Source: Thermococcus sp. (GTDB lineage Archaea > Methanobacteriota_B > Thermococci > Thermococcales > Thermococcaceae). From it: a stretch of 35,949 bases of DNA. The notes beneath the pieces were generated by a model. That model made no database searches. It was not told the DNA's origin and worked only from the letters and a program-made list of their open reading frames with translations. Positions 15,311 to 24,385 of this stretch are shown piece by piece; the first letter of the stretch is position 1; every line of letters begins with the position of its first letter. The stretch lies in the NCBI RefSeq assembly GCF_026988555.1, contig NZ_JALSLB010000058.1, positions 1-35,949 on the forward strand, given 5' to 3'. The position numbers were made by a program, and so were the translations under genes.

Positions 15311-16669
15311 ATGGATGCGGTGTTCTATCTCTTGCTACTCCCCCTCATAGCGGTGTTCGTTTCAATTCCCTCTGAGAGATTGGGGAGGCTTCTAACCCCT
15401 GCACTTGCCTTTGCAACCGCTGCACTGGCTGCTTCTATGCTGTGGGGCGGCTACACCACATCGACCCACAGCTTCTACGTCGATGAGTACTCGCTAGTCA
15501 CGGCCAACATCATTGCGTGGGTCTACCTCTTCGCCTCGCTCGCCTCGCTCTACTACACGGAGCGCGTTGAGAGGCCGTTCTTTAACCTCCGCTACTACTG
15601 GAGCTTGCTCTCGCTCTTCGCCCTCAGCATGCTCTTCACTGCGGTGGTAGCGAACCTTGGCTGGATGTGGATCGGGCTTGAGGCAACCACTATAGTCAGC
15701 GCCCTCCTCGTAATAACCGACGGTAAGAGGCGGAACGTTGAGGGTGCGTGGCGCTACATGATAATCGCCTCCGCGGGACTTGGAATAGCCTTTCTGTCGG
15801 TCGTCCTTGCCTACAGCTCCGCCGGAACGCTCGACGTGAGGCAGCTGACCTTCACCTCAAAAGAGGGTATCCTCGTGTCCCTCCTTGCACTGATCGGCTT
15901 CGGCACAAAGGTCGGCCTGTTCCCCATGCACAGCTGGTTGCCAGACGCCCACGGGAGTGCACCGTCCCCCGTCAGCGCAATGCTCTCCGGAACGCTCCTT
16001 CCTACAGCTTTGCTGGTTTACTATAGAATTTTCAGCGCGGCAGGAATTAACGATGCTCCCGCTAGGGTAACACTCCTTGTTGGGCTCTCGACCATCATCG
16101 TTGCCTCAATCCTCATGGCCTCACAGCGCTTCGTGAAGAGGCTTCTGGCCTACTCCAGCATGGATATGATGGGCGTCGCGACCACGGGGATTGCACTGAG
16201 CTACTACCATCCGGCACTGCTTAAGCTTGTCTTTCTCCTCATAGCCGTCCACGCCTTTTCAAAGGGCGCACTCTTCATCTCAACGGGGAGCATTGTGAGG
16301 GCCTATGGAAGCCATGAAATCGGGGAAATAACCGGCCTGCTGAACTCCACCAAACTTACCGGGTATTCCTTTGTTCTTTCGGCACTTTCCGTAACCGGCA
16401 CGCCTCCGTTTGGAACGTTCATGGCCGAGCTGGGGATCGTCGGTGTTGCCCTTTCGAGAAGTTACTGGTGGGGGCTCCTCATCGGAACCGGCCTGCTGCT
16501 GTCGTTTCTGGCCTTGAACTGGCATGCCGCAAGGATGGCGTTTGGGGGGGCTGAGAAAGTGGAGATCCCGTTGGGAGAGGAGGCAATACCCTTTGCGATG
16601 ACCCTCGTGGCCCTTGGGATAAGCCTCTACGCATGGTATATCACCATCACAGGGGGTCTGATAATATGA
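15311..16669 (+). CDS. HyfF/NuoN-like antiporter subunit of an Ehr-like complex
   Basis: A 452-residue membrane protein of the NuoL/M/N-MrpA/D antiporter family. It carries the functional charges of that family: a glutamate in WIGLEATTIVSALL near residues 121-134 and a lysine in GFGTKVGLFPMHSWLPDAHG near 199-218. The HGSAPSPVSAML stretch completes the usual signature. These charges mean it probably pumps H+ or Na+. The start is ATG 15311 with GGGTGAT four bases upstream; the open frame extends to 15257 but overlaps the previous gene heavily. Its stop overlaps the next gene as ATGA. Confidence 0.9.
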   Translation: MDAVFYLLLLPLIAVFVSIPSERLGRLLTPALAFATAALAASMLWGGYTTSTHSFYVDEYSLVTANIIAWVYLFASLASLYYTERVERPFFNLRYYWSLLSLFALSMLFTAVVANLGWMWIGLEATTIVSALLVITDGKRRNVEGAWRYMIIASAGLGIAFLSVVLAYSSAGTLDVRQLTFTSKEGILVSLLALIGFGTKVGLFPMHSWLPDAHGSAPSPVSAMLSGTLLPTALLVYYRIFSAAGINDAPARVTLLVGLSTIIVASILMASQRFVKRLLAYSSMDMMGVATTGIALSYYHPALLKLVFLLIAVHAFSKGALFISTGSIVRAYGSHEIGEITGLLNSTKLTGYSFVLSALSVTGTPPFGTFMAELGIVGVALSRSYWWGLLIGTGLLLSFLALNWHAARMAFGGAEKVEIPLGEEAIPFAMTLVALGISLYAWYITITGGLII

Positions 16670-17871
16670 AGGTACTCTCAGCCGTTTTCAGGAGGGACGG
16701 AAGGTACCTGACGGTGTGGGTTGAATATGAAACCGGAAAAGCTGAGGTAATCCCCACGGATTCACTTCCCGACAGGAAAATCGCCCCGGCCCTCATCGGT
16801 GAGACGGCATCTTACGTAAGAATACCGGCGGGAACGAACGCAGTTCCGTTGACGTACGGACCAGCTGCGGGCGGTCTCGGTCAGGCCGGGGCCTTTGAGT
16901 TGCTCACATATGGAGAGAGAATAGTCGCCATAAGGCCTGTCTACGGCTACAAGAGGCGCGGGATTGAGGAGGAGATGCTCAACCGCCCGGTTGGGGAGTC
17001 CCTCGTGGTTCTTGAGAGGGCAGCAGGGAACTTCGCAATGGCCTACACCTACGCTTTCCTCCGCGCCTTGGAGGAAAACCCCGATGAAAAGGTTTGGGGG
17101 GTTAGGAAGGTTCTCCTTGAGCTGGAGAGGCTTTATAACCACTTCAACGTCATCCACAAACTGGCTGGGGCGGCATCACAGAAAGTCGCCACCATGCACT
17201 TCCACGCTCTGGAAGAGGATGTGCTGAGGGTTTTCTCAAGGCTCGTCGGTCACCGCTACGGATTTGGTGCTAACGGACCCGGTGAGGTCAGAATACTCGA
17301 CCGGAACGTGATTGAAAGGGTCAATGACATCAAACGGGAGTTCCTTGGCCTTCAGGAGGAACTCCTCGAGAGCAAGATATTCATCGACCGTCTTCACAAC
17401 ACATGCAGGCTCACCAGGGAAGACGTCATCGAGCTCGACGCCGTTGGAATAGCCGCGAGGGGTTCTGGGGTCCCGAGGGATGTTAGGGCCTTCGATCGGT
17501 TCTACTCCTATGAGCCGATTACTTGCCGTGAAGGGGATGCCCTCGCGAGGATGATGGTCCGCATGGAGGAGATAGAGAAGTCCTTTGAGATAATTGAGTC
17601 CGTTGACGTGAGGTCTGTGAAGTCCGATCCATCGGTTAAAGATGGCCTGAACCTTGGTCTTTCGGAGGCCGCACACGGCGACGTTCTCACGCTGGTGGAA
17701 GCTGAAGGTGGAAAGGTGAGATGGATTGGGCTCAGGGGGGCGTCGCGCATCAACTACATCGCCTTCGCAAGGGGCATAACCGGAAACATTTTTACGGACT
17801 TTCCTTTTGGCCTTGAGAGCTTCGGTTTGAACTTCGCCGACGCGGATCTCTGGCAGGGGGGTGAGGATTGA
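16666..17871 (+). CDS. Hydrogenase/NuoCD-like large subunit lacking all [NiFe] cysteines
   Basis: A 401-residue homolog of the group 4 hydrogenase large subunit and NuoD. Recognisable segments: PLTYGPAAGGLGQAGAFEL near 61-79, GYKRRGIEEEML near 94-105 and LELERLYNHFNVIHKLAG near 151-168. At the place of the first nickel motif (RICGIC in hydrogenases) the sequence is RAAGNF at 118-123. The C-terminal DPCxxC is replaced by ADADLW near 391-396. The only cysteines are 247 and 287, so a [NiFe] centre cannot be bound. The N-terminal ~90 residues are a reduced NuoC-like part. This matches energy-converting hydrogenase-related (Ehr) complexes, so the electron acceptor is unknown. It is coupled to both neighbours by overlaps. 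Confidence 0.87.
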   Translation: MKVLSAVFRRDGRYLTVWVEYETGKAEVIPTDSLPDRKIAPALIGETASYVRIPAGTNAVPLTYGPAAGGLGQAGAFELLTYGERIVAIRPVYGYKRRGIEEEMLNRPVGESLVVLERAAGNFAMAYTYAFLRALEENPDEKVWGVRKVLLELERLYNHFNVIHKLAGAASQKVATMHFHALEEDVLRVFSRLVGHRYGFGANGPGEVRILDRNVIERVNDIKREFLGLQEELLESKIFIDRLHNTCRLTREDVIELDAVGIAARGSGVPRDVRAFDRFYSYEPITCREGDALARMMVRMEEIEKSFEIIESVDVRSVKSDPSVKDGLNLGLSEAAHGDVLTLVEAEGGKVRWIGLRGASRINYIAFARGITGNIFTDFPFGLESFGLNFADADLWQGGED

Positions 17872-18476
17872 TGTGGATACTCAGGGGGCTTAGAAAGGGC
17901 GTGATGACAAGTGGGTACCCCGGGAAGGTCAGTGACGATGAGCTGGCACCGGATTTTCCTCTTAAGGAACCGGAGGAGTGTCCCTTTGGGGCTTTGGAGA
18001 ACGGGAAGTTCGACATCAAGAGATGCCTGAACTGCCGCCTCTGCAACGCCCCCTTGGGCAGGAAGCTTGACGTTGATGAGATACTGAACCCGATGAACTT
18101 CAAGAATTCCCTCCATGTTTTCTTCCTTGACGTCGGGACATGCCATGCATGCAACCGTGAGGTGGCCCAGCTGAGCAGTCCCTACTACGACGTTCACAGG
18201 CTGGGGATATTCTTTACACCAACACCAAAGCACGCGGATGTTCTCCTTGTCGCGGGCTGTCCAACGGATGACATGATCCCGGTTCTACGGGAGGCCTACG
18301 AACTGATGCCGGAGCCGAAACGCGTCCTTGCTCTTGGAGCGTGTGCAAATGGGAGTCTCTGCGGGAGAGACACAGGGGAGTTCGTCCCGGTTGATGGGTA
18401 CGTGGCCGGCTGTCCACCCGCGCCGGTTCAGATAATACGGGCACTCCTTAAGATCTCAGGGAGGGATGTGGAATGA
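17871..18476 (+). CDS. NuoB-like small subunit fused to an N-terminal [4Fe-4S] ferredoxin-like segment
   Basis: A 201-residue protein. Residues 85-195 are NuoB/HyfI-like and keep the four ligands of the N2-type [4Fe-4S] cluster: C91 and C94 (DVGTCHACNREV), C158 (GACANG) and C181 (VAGCPPAP). Upstream, C37 (CPFGAL) and C52, C55, C58 (RCLNCRLC) form a pattern that would bind one more [4Fe-4S] cluster, as half of a ferredoxin does. Related complexes usually have a separate ferredoxin-like subunit, so here that role may be reduced and fused. The start ATG 17871 shares a base with the previous TGA and has GGGGGTGAGG upstream. Confidence 0.88.
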   Translation: MWILRGLRKGVMTSGYPGKVSDDELAPDFPLKEPEECPFGALENGKFDIKRCLNCRLCNAPLGRKLDVDEILNPMNFKNSLHVFFLDVGTCHACNREVAQLSSPYYDVHRLGIFFTPTPKHADVLLVAGCPTDDMIPVLREAYELMPEPKRVLALGACANGSLCGRDTGEFVPVDGYVAGCPPAPVQIIRALLKISGRDVE

Positions 18477-20290
18477 ACCCTTACTACCTCATAACCATTG
18501 GTTTCGTGCTTTCTTCCCTCATTGCAGTGGGCTCACGCAGGGCCTCGTACTGGCTGAGCGCCGTCCTTTCAGCAACGCTGCTTGGACTTCTAGTGTTTCA
18601 GCCTGGCTCTCTCGATGAAACGGCACGTTACTTCATGCTGATTTCGTCAATAGTCTGGCTGGCGGCTTCTCTATTCAGCGTGAGCTACGACGACCACTAC
18701 CCGAGGCTCCTCGCCGGAGCGTTCTCGATGACGATGGCGGGGATGATGGTCATCCTGCTTGCGAAGGGAGCGGTTGGTTTCCTGATAGGTTGGGAAGTCA
18801 TGACCGTGGCGAGCTACCTCGGGATAACCGCGAAGGATAGGGAGGGTAAAGGTGCCTACAAGTTCCTTGCCTTCGGCGAGCTGAGCGCCCTTTTAATTCT
18901 GGCGGGCTTCGGTCTGCTCTCGATGGGGAGCGGCTCAACGAGTTTCTCCGCGTGGAAACCCTCACAGGTTTGGGACGTGGCCTTTTTCCTCGCGGCCCTT
19001 GGATTCGCCGTGAAGATGGCGGTATTTCCGTTTCACGTCTGGCTCCCAGACGCCCACGGTAACGCGCCGGCCAACCTCTCGGCCCAGCTAAGTGCAGTGC
19101 TCACCCTCATGGGGCTCTACGGGATCGTTAAGCTTCTCCTCATCGGGAGGCCTGCCGACTGGATCGGTGCGTTCTTCCTTCTCTTTGGAGGGATAACCGC
19201 TGTACTCGGTGCCGCGTACGCGGCCGGAACGGAGCACGTCAAGAGACTCCCGGGTTACAGCACGGTGGAGAACGATGGCATACTACTCGCCCTCTTCGGC
19301 GGAACCGTGGTGGCCCTCAACCACGGCGTAATGGACCTGGCCTCGTTCACTTTCCTATCCCTGCTGTTCTTCGCCTTCGCACACAGCGTTGCAAAAGGAC
19401 TGCTCTTTCTCATAGCAGGAAGGCTTGAGAACGGCACCGGACGCTTCCCCGAGGTCGTCCGTGGAAGACTCACCACGGTTGGCGTTGTAGCGGGCTATGC
19501 CTCCGCCCTCAGTCTTGCGGGAATCCCACCATTCCCCGGGTTCCTTGGGGAGTGGCTCGGCATAGAGAGCCTCCTGCAGAGCTTTAAAATACCTGATCCC
19601 GGGTTCAAGGTACTTATGATGCTCGTCGGATCCCTTGCGGCCCTGACGGCCGGGATAGCGGGCGTTGCCATGAGCAAGATGGTAACCCACGGCGCTCAGA
19701 GAGCAGGTGAAAAGAAAGGTCATCCCGTTGAGGACGCCGGCTACGCCTTCTTAACCCTGGTTCTCTTCACGGTCGGGATATTTCCGGGCCTCATTTTCCG
19801 TCTCATCAACGTGCCGATGACTGCCCTGACAGGGGAGAAGGCGACGAGTTTTCTGGGAGGTGCACTGGGCATACGGAACGGCTTCCTCGTGGTTGCCAAA
19901 GGATTCGGGGGGATCTCACCGACGTACCTTGCCACACTAGTCTTCCTCTTCGCCCTCGCTGGTTACATCACCGTCAGGGTCTTCAGGGGCCGGAACATCA
20001 GACGCGTCAGGGCCTGGAGTGGTGGCCTGAGCAACCCCGAGTACCCGCCGATAGCACACTCGGCAATACTCCTCATCACGGAAAGCTGGCTCTACGGGAC
20101 GAAGGAAGAAAACGGAAAACTTCACTGGCGTGAGAAGGTCAACCAGGCCTACAACTGGATGAGCAGGGGCTATCTGAGCTTCTCCGAATGGTTCAGGCAC
20201 AGCCTTATGAAGGGCTCTGACAGTGTTTACGTCGCCTACATACTGCTTGCGGTTATGGTGGGGTTGCTTTACCTTCTCCACGCCCTCTGA
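18473..20290 (+). CDS. HyfB/NuoL-like antiporter subunit of an Ehr-like complex
   Basis: A 605-residue membrane protein, the second antiporter-like subunit of the operon. The signature charges are a glutamate in GWEVMTVASYLGI near residues 104-116 and a lysine in GFAVKMAVFPFHVWLPDAHG near 178-197, followed by HGNAPANLSAQLSAVL. About fourteen hydrophobic segments are visible, and a hydrophilic C-terminal part (residues 505-580, with TESWLYGTKEENGKLHW) precedes a final membrane helix, as in other HyfB proteins. The ATG overlaps the small-subunit stop. It ends the operon; a T-rich stretch follows at 20292-20304 before the convergent trm10. Confidence 0.9.
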   Translation: MNPYYLITIGFVLSSLIAVGSRRASYWLSAVLSATLLGLLVFQPGSLDETARYFMLISSIVWLAASLFSVSYDDHYPRLLAGAFSMTMAGMMVILLAKGAVGFLIGWEVMTVASYLGITAKDREGKGAYKFLAFGELSALLILAGFGLLSMGSGSTSFSAWKPSQVWDVAFFLAALGFAVKMAVFPFHVWLPDAHGNAPANLSAQLSAVLTLMGLYGIVKLLLIGRPADWIGAFFLLFGGITAVLGAAYAAGTEHVKRLPGYSTVENDGILLALFGGTVVALNHGVMDLASFTFLSLLFFAFAHSVAKGLLFLIAGRLENGTGRFPEVVRGRLTTVGVVAGYASALSLAGIPPFPGFLGEWLGIESLLQSFKIPDPGFKVLMMLVGSLAALTAGIAGVAMSKMVTHGAQRAGEKKGHPVEDAGYAFLTLVLFTVGIFPGLIFRLINVPMTALTGEKATSFLGGALGIRNGFLVVAKGFGGISPTYLATLVFLFALAGYITVRVFRGRNIRRVRAWSGGLSNPEYPPIAHSAILLITESWLYGTKEENGKLHWREKVNQAYNWMSRGYLSFSEWFRHSLMKGSDSVYVAYILLAVMVGLLYLLHAL

Positions 20291-20291
20291 T

Positions 20292-20304
20292 GTTTTACTT
20301 TTTT
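20292..20304 (+). terminator. T-rich terminator after the Ehr-like operon
   Basis: TTTTAC followed by six T's (20299-20304) directly after the last stop codon, in the 25-base gap before the convergent trm10 gene. T runs are the usual archaeal intrinsic termination signal. Confidence 0.45.
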
Positions 20305-20315
20305 GGCGGCTGTGC

Positions 20316-21434
20316 TCAGCAGTTGTAGCAGAGCATGGCCGCTTTCTTGAGGAGTATCACCCGATAGACCTTCCCGTGCATGATCCGTGGGCTGGATATT
20401 TTGTTTAGGTGATGGATTCTCCTCTGCTCAAGGGCTATCAGGTTCAGTTCACGGAGAACCTTTGTGAAGTCCTCGGGGCGAATCTTGAGCCAGCCTGAGT
20501 AGTAGTCGAAGAGCTCCTTCTCCACGACGCGGTAAAGCTTTCCGTCTACCCTATAACGTATTGCATGCTTTGGCAGTTCCTTTCTCAGGCGCCAGCGGGC
20601 GTGTCGAGGTTCCTGAAACTCGTAAACCGCCTCGTCCATGGGCTTCCCTTCCACCATCATGGTCAGGACTATTCCGAGGATGCGGTTTATTCTGTCAGGA
20701 ACACCGATGACGTCTCCTTTCAGAGTGATCTTTCTCCTGTGAACCTGTATCCCTGCCCCCTCCATCTCCTCGGCGATCTTGGGGGTGGTCTTCCTCTTTG
20801 TTCCACCTGTGTCAACGATACCCCCGATTATGAAGGCTTTGGCATTAAAATCTTCCCTGCTCAGAACCTTCTCGGCCCAGGGATCTAGGAGGATCGCTTC
20901 GTTTATGCCGTTCTCTTTCAGGAACTCAGCGGTTGGTCCCTCGTGAACGGTTATTCTCTCCAGAGGTCCATGGAACATCCGCCTGAACTCATCGTTGGCC
21001 CAGGTAACGGTCAGTTCCCTTCCAGTGAGGTACCTCCTGAGAACGGAGTAACTCTGGTTTACCTGAAGGCAGAGCCGGCCCTTCTCCCTCTGACTGTGCC
21101 TGTCCCAGTGATAGAGGTCGATTATGAAGTAGGGCCACTCTGGGAGCTTTGAGAGGAGTCCCTCGGGGCTCAGAACCATCTCGAATTTATCCTTCATGCA
21201 TAAAGGGGCATATGCGTAGTATGAGCCTTCAACCCGATTTCCTTCCAGGTCCCACGCCACGAGGGTCCTCTCCGGGACGCGGAATACCGCTCCCTTGCCG
21301 TTGATGATCTCAAGGGCCATCTCCTGCAGCTTATCCATCGGTTTTCGAAATCTCTTCGAAAGTGCCCCAAGGCTCTCTACACCCATATCTCTCAGTGCTT
21401 CCCTGAAAACATCCCTGAGTGTCTTCATGGCCAT
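20316..21434 (-). CDS. trm10: Trm10, tRNA (purine-9 N1)-methyltransferase
   Basis: A 372-residue SPOUT methyltransferase of the archaeal Trm10 family, which makes m1G9 and/or m1A9 in tRNA; the Thermococcus kodakarensis enzyme does both. The SAM-binding knot region is visible: FIIGGIVDTGGTKRKTT near residues 202-218, then VHRRKITLKGDVIGVPDRINRIL near 233-255, listed by position. The N-terminal ~90 residues and the C-terminal ~90 (KELPKHAIRYRVDGKLYRVV) are the archaeal extensions. ATG 21434 is probably a leaderless start: CCTTTTAACC on the minus strand is centred about 26 bases upstream. It lies alone between a convergent operon and a divergent gene. Confidence 0.9.
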   Translation of the reverse strand: MAMKTLRDVFREALRDMGVESLGALSKRFRKPMDKLQEMALEIINGKGAVFRVPERTLVAWDLEGNRVEGSYYAYAPLCMKDKFEMVLSPEGLLSKLPEWPYFIIDLYHWDRHSQREKGRLCLQVNQSYSVLRRYLTGRELTVTWANDEFRRMFHGPLERITVHEGPTAEFLKENGINEAILLDPWAEKVLSREDFNAKAFIIGGIVDTGGTKRKTTPKIAEEMEGAGIQVHRRKITLKGDVIGVPDRINRILGIVLTMMVEGKPMDEAVYEFQEPRHARWRLRKELPKHAIRYRVDGKLYRVVEKELFDYYSGWLKIRPEDFTKVLRELNLIALEQRRIHHLNKISSPRIMHGKVYRVILLKKAAMLCYNC

Positions 21435-21453
21435 CGGTTGTGGGTCGAGAGGG

Positions 21454-21493
21454 GGTTAAAAGGTTTTCGAGGGAGAGGGAAAAATTAAATACT
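21454..21493. promoter_or_regulatory. Divergent promoters of trm10 and the GT-C-like gene
   Basis: Minus strand CCTTTTAACC (21454-21463) fits a leaderless trm10 start at 21434. Plus strand AAAAATTAAATAC (21481-21493) would start the next gene's transcript near 21512, leaving a leader of about 30 bases with GGGGGCG before ATG 21543. Confidence 0.5.
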
Positions 21494-21542
21494 CAAAAGT
21501 GTACATGAGACCGTCACTGGGCGACTTATCGGGGGCGAACTC

Positions 21543-23156
21543 ATGAACAGAGGGCTGCTCTATGCCATGTTCCCTATCATTTTGACCGTGGCTTTTGTGG
21601 GTAGCTTGGAGTCTATTCCAGGTCCTCCGTACGGAGGCGATCTGTATTTCCACAACGGCATTGCCGAGGCAATATTTCACGGTACTCCCTTCTTTAGAGA
21701 CCCAACGAACTACGAAGGCTACGCATTTTACCCCTGGTTCTATCATTTCATCGTTGCACTCCTCGGGCATATTGCTGGAGGGGTAATGCCCGTAACGGTC
21801 TATGTGATGCCCGTTTTCATACTTCTGCTGTCTATAATTACGGTGTACTTCCTCGTAGGTGAGCTGACAACAGAAAGCGTGGCTGTGCTGGCTCCCCTGC
21901 TCCCCATCTCGCTCCATTTCCCGGATCCTCATCCCCATACCCTCCTGCTGATGGTATTTATCCCTCTCTTCTATTTCGTGCTTGTTCGCTATCTAAAGGC
22001 CCCATCGACCAGAAATGGGATTTTTCTGGGGGTCTCCTGGGCCCTTGGGGGCCTAACCCATGTTCTGGGAACTTTTGGGATTGGGGCGGTGATTCTTTCG
22101 AACGTGGCTTGGGACGTTGGTAGGGATAGGGACCTGTCTGCGGTGAGGAGATGGATTATTCCGTTCCTTGTTGCCATCCCACCCTTACTCCTCTACTGGG
22201 GCCCACTTCTATTTGTCTACCACGCTAGAACCCCAAATCCCTACCAGAGCTTGGTCTGGGCCCATTATACAATCGTCAGCTTCACGGCCGATATGGTAAC
22301 GTTTTTTGTATCTTATTCCTGGAGGGGGGCACTTTCCCTTCTCGCCCTTGCTGGCCTGTATGCCCTTGTGAAAACCAGACCGTACCCTGCGGTTAGAATC
22401 TTTGTATCATCACTCCTGGGTATGTACGTAGAGGGGATCGTGTTTATACTGCTTGGAAACCCCCTGATTGCAAAGAAACTGAGCCTGTATTTCTTCACGC
22501 TGGATATTATACTGATCTCCGTAGGGATTACATACCTCCTCTCCAGATTCTCTCAAAAGAAGTCACTGGTCGTAGTGACTGCTATACTCCTGGTGCTCTC
22601 CGGGGCCACTGTGGTAGAGTCTGCATCCAACCCATGGGTCCAGATTGGTTTCCATGAGTTCCCCTTCGAAAGCCTTCAGGCATGGCTCCTTGAGAACACA
22701 AACGTTAATGATGTCATTCTCAGCAACTACGAGGCCTCTTTCATGCTGTTCTCAATATCTGGCAGAAAAACCGTGCTGTTTAGGAGAACCCATGCATCAC
22801 CCTTTGTTGACTACGATAAGAGAAGTGCCGATATAATGGTGGCACTGTTGGGGAACAACGGCACAAGAACACTTCAAATCCTGGAAAAATACCATGTAAA
22901 GTACATTTATGTGGATAAAAGTACTTCGAGTGATCCCCTCTGGGTTCCGGTTTCATACAAGGGCTACCTTGAGGTCAATGGGGTCCCCTGCCACGTCGAG
23001 TGGGTGAGGTACGATCCCGCCGACCCCAGTAGTGTAAAGATCAAAGCATGTGTTGCGCAGTTTAACATCTCCCGGTTGGTCCCATACCTCCAAGAGGTGT
23101 TTAGGAGGGGAGATTCTGTACTTTTTAGGGTATGTTATCCCGATGAACGGTGTTGA
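21543..23156 (+). CDS. Polytopic membrane protein, probable GT-C-fold glycosyltransferase
   Basis: A 537-residue protein with about ten hydrophobic segments in the first ~345 residues and a hydrophilic C-terminal domain of about 175 residues. The first extracytoplasmic loop carries PPYGGDLYFHNGIAEAIF near residues 28-45, with an aspartate where GT-C enzymes (STT3, Alg/ArnT-like) keep a catalytic acid, and a second loop has HFPDPHPHT near 124-132. These features suggest transfer of a sugar from a polyprenyl-phosphate donor on the outer face. The C-terminal domain (EKYHVKYIYVDKST near 446-459) is like those of archaeal dolichyl-phosphate-dependent transferases. The substrate is unknown. The next gene is another polytopic protein, so a role in surface glycans is likely but inferred. 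Confidence 0.6.
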   Translation: MNRGLLYAMFPIILTVAFVGSLESIPGPPYGGDLYFHNGIAEAIFHGTPFFRDPTNYEGYAFYPWFYHFIVALLGHIAGGVMPVTVYVMPVFILLLSIITVYFLVGELTTESVAVLAPLLPISLHFPDPHPHTLLLMVFIPLFYFVLVRYLKAPSTRNGIFLGVSWALGGLTHVLGTFGIGAVILSNVAWDVGRDRDLSAVRRWIIPFLVAIPPLLLYWGPLLFVYHARTPNPYQSLVWAHYTIVSFTADMVTFFVSYSWRGALSLLALAGLYALVKTRPYPAVRIFVSSLLGMYVEGIVFILLGNPLIAKKLSLYFFTLDIILISVGITYLLSRFSQKKSLVVVTAILLVLSGATVVESASNPWVQIGFHEFPFESLQAWLLENTNVNDVILSNYEASFMLFSISGRKTVLFRRTHASPFVDYDKRSADIMVALLGNNGTRTLQILEKYHVKYIYVDKSTSSDPLWVPVSYKGYLEVNGVPCHVEWVRYDPADPSSVKIKACVAQFNISRLVPYLQEVFRRGDSVLFRVCYPDERC

Positions 23157-23177
23157 GTTTTGACTTATCGATCGCTA

Positions 23178-23197
23178 AGATAAAAATTAAAAATAAT
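23178..23197 (+). promoter_or_regulatory. AT-rich promoter region of the DUF2079 gene
   Basis: GATAAAAATTAAAAATAATG, a long A/T tract just after the preceding stop codon, would place transcription near 23215. GAGGGTG lies about eight bases before ATG 23261. Confidence 0.45.
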
Positions 23198-23260
23198 GCT
23201 ACCCAACATAGCCCATCAGGCTCCACAAGTGCTCAGAATCATCAAGAGGGTGTTACAACA

Positions 23261-24361
23261 ATGCGTTCACGCTACAGTGTGGCGGTGATTGTGCTGGCCG
23301 TGGTTTATTTCATGTTCTTCACGCAGTATTCGATCCAAAGGACACATGTTTGGTACGAAACTCGCGGTAATTATGGTTTCGACCTGGAGGTCTTTTATTA
23401 CAGTCTCCTCAACACTATCCATGGGGACGGTTTCTTTTTTAATAATCTGGAATTCAAAATGTTCAATGCCACCAGCCACTTCGGTGTTCACAATTCACCT
23501 GTTTTAATACTACTACTTCCGCTGTTTGAGTTGGCCCCTAAAATCGAGACACTGCTGGTTCTTCAGTCTCTTTTTTTAGCGCTTTCAATCGTCATGTATT
23601 ATCTGTTCGGTTTAAAGGTTATGGGAGATGAAAAAAAGGCGCTGATGCTTGCCGCCGTGTACGCAGTGAATCCGGCATTGCATGGGCTCAATAGATTTGA
23701 GTTCCACCCGGTTTCCTTCGCTCCATTATTCATCTTTCTGTTTGCCTACTTATATGAGGCCCGTAAGTTTAGAACAGCCCTTACGTTTGCAGTTTTAACC
23801 CTTTCGGTAAAGGAGGACGCGGGGTTGGTTCTACTAGCATTGTCAGCTTTTTACGTGCTACGTTGTGGAGATATGGACGGCCAGGTTGTAAAATTTAACG
23901 TTCTGATCAGTGCATTGGCGATTTTTTGGATGTTTATAAGCTTGATATTCGTTATCCCACATTTTGCCCCGGTCTATGGTCAGTTTAGATGGTTCGCTCC
24001 CAACGTGCCCGTAAAATTGCTCTCGATGCTGCTTTTGGCGATGATACTATCCTTTGGATTGTTACCTCTTTTAAGACCAAAATACCTGTTGCCCTTCCCG
24101 ATCCTCCTTACTGAGCATCTCCTATTTGCAAACAAAACTAATCTCTTTATCTTCTGGAATCATTATGAATACATGATCATAACCTATCTTGCCATTGTTA
24201 CAGTATATGTTGTGAAAGAGAAGAACCTCCCCGCAAGGATCCTACTCTATGCGTTGGCAATAGCAGTTTTGACGTTCTTTATATCCTCGCCCGCGGTTTA
24301 TGAAGGCTTTCCCCTAGTGTTTGGGATAAGAATACCGTACCGTTTTCTGATTTTATACTGA
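23261..24361 (+). CDS. DUF2079-family polytopic membrane protein
   Basis: A 366-residue membrane protein. After an N-terminal helix comes the DUF2079 hallmark: GFDLEVFYYSLLNTIHGDG near residues 38-56, then ATSHFGVHNSPVLILLLPLFEL near 70-91 and a stretch with TLLVLQSLFLALSIVMYYLFGL, both given by position. FEFHPVSFAP near 147-156 and SVKEDAGLVLL near 184-194 are also typical. These proteins look like GT-C-type glycosyltransferases but are not characterised. I start it at ATG 23261 with GAGGGTG upstream; the open frame reaches back to 23150 over an AT-rich promoter region. It seems short for the family, ending without the usual hydrophilic tail just 45 bases before the tRNA, so a 3' truncation is possible. 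It is visibly more AT-rich than most genes here. Confidence 0.7.
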   Translation: MRSRYSVAVIVLAVVYFMFFTQYSIQRTHVWYETRGNYGFDLEVFYYSLLNTIHGDGFFFNNLEFKMFNATSHFGVHNSPVLILLLPLFELAPKIETLLVLQSLFLALSIVMYYLFGLKVMGDEKKALMLAAVYAVNPALHGLNRFEFHPVSFAPLFIFLFAYLYEARKFRTALTFAVLTLSVKEDAGLVLLALSAFYVLRCGDMDGQVVKFNVLISALAIFWMFISLIFVIPHFAPVYGQFRWFAPNVPVKLLSMLLLAMILSFGLLPLLRPKYLLPFPILLTEHLLFANKTNLFIFWNHYEYMIITYLAIVTVYVVKEKNLPARILLYALAIAVLTFFISSPAVYEGFPLVFGIRIPYRFLILY

Positions 24362-24385
24362 TGCATTTAGAAGAGACCCTGCTAT

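Noticed and set aside
14611-15312. Minus-strand frame of 233 codons opposite the HyfE-like gene.
   Set aside because: Composition (Q/H/R/D rich) is typical of an antisense shadow of a membrane protein gene.
16666-17871. Calling the large subunit an active [NiFe] hydrogenase.
   Set aside because: Both CxxC nickel motifs are absent; only two unrelated cysteines (247, 287) remain.
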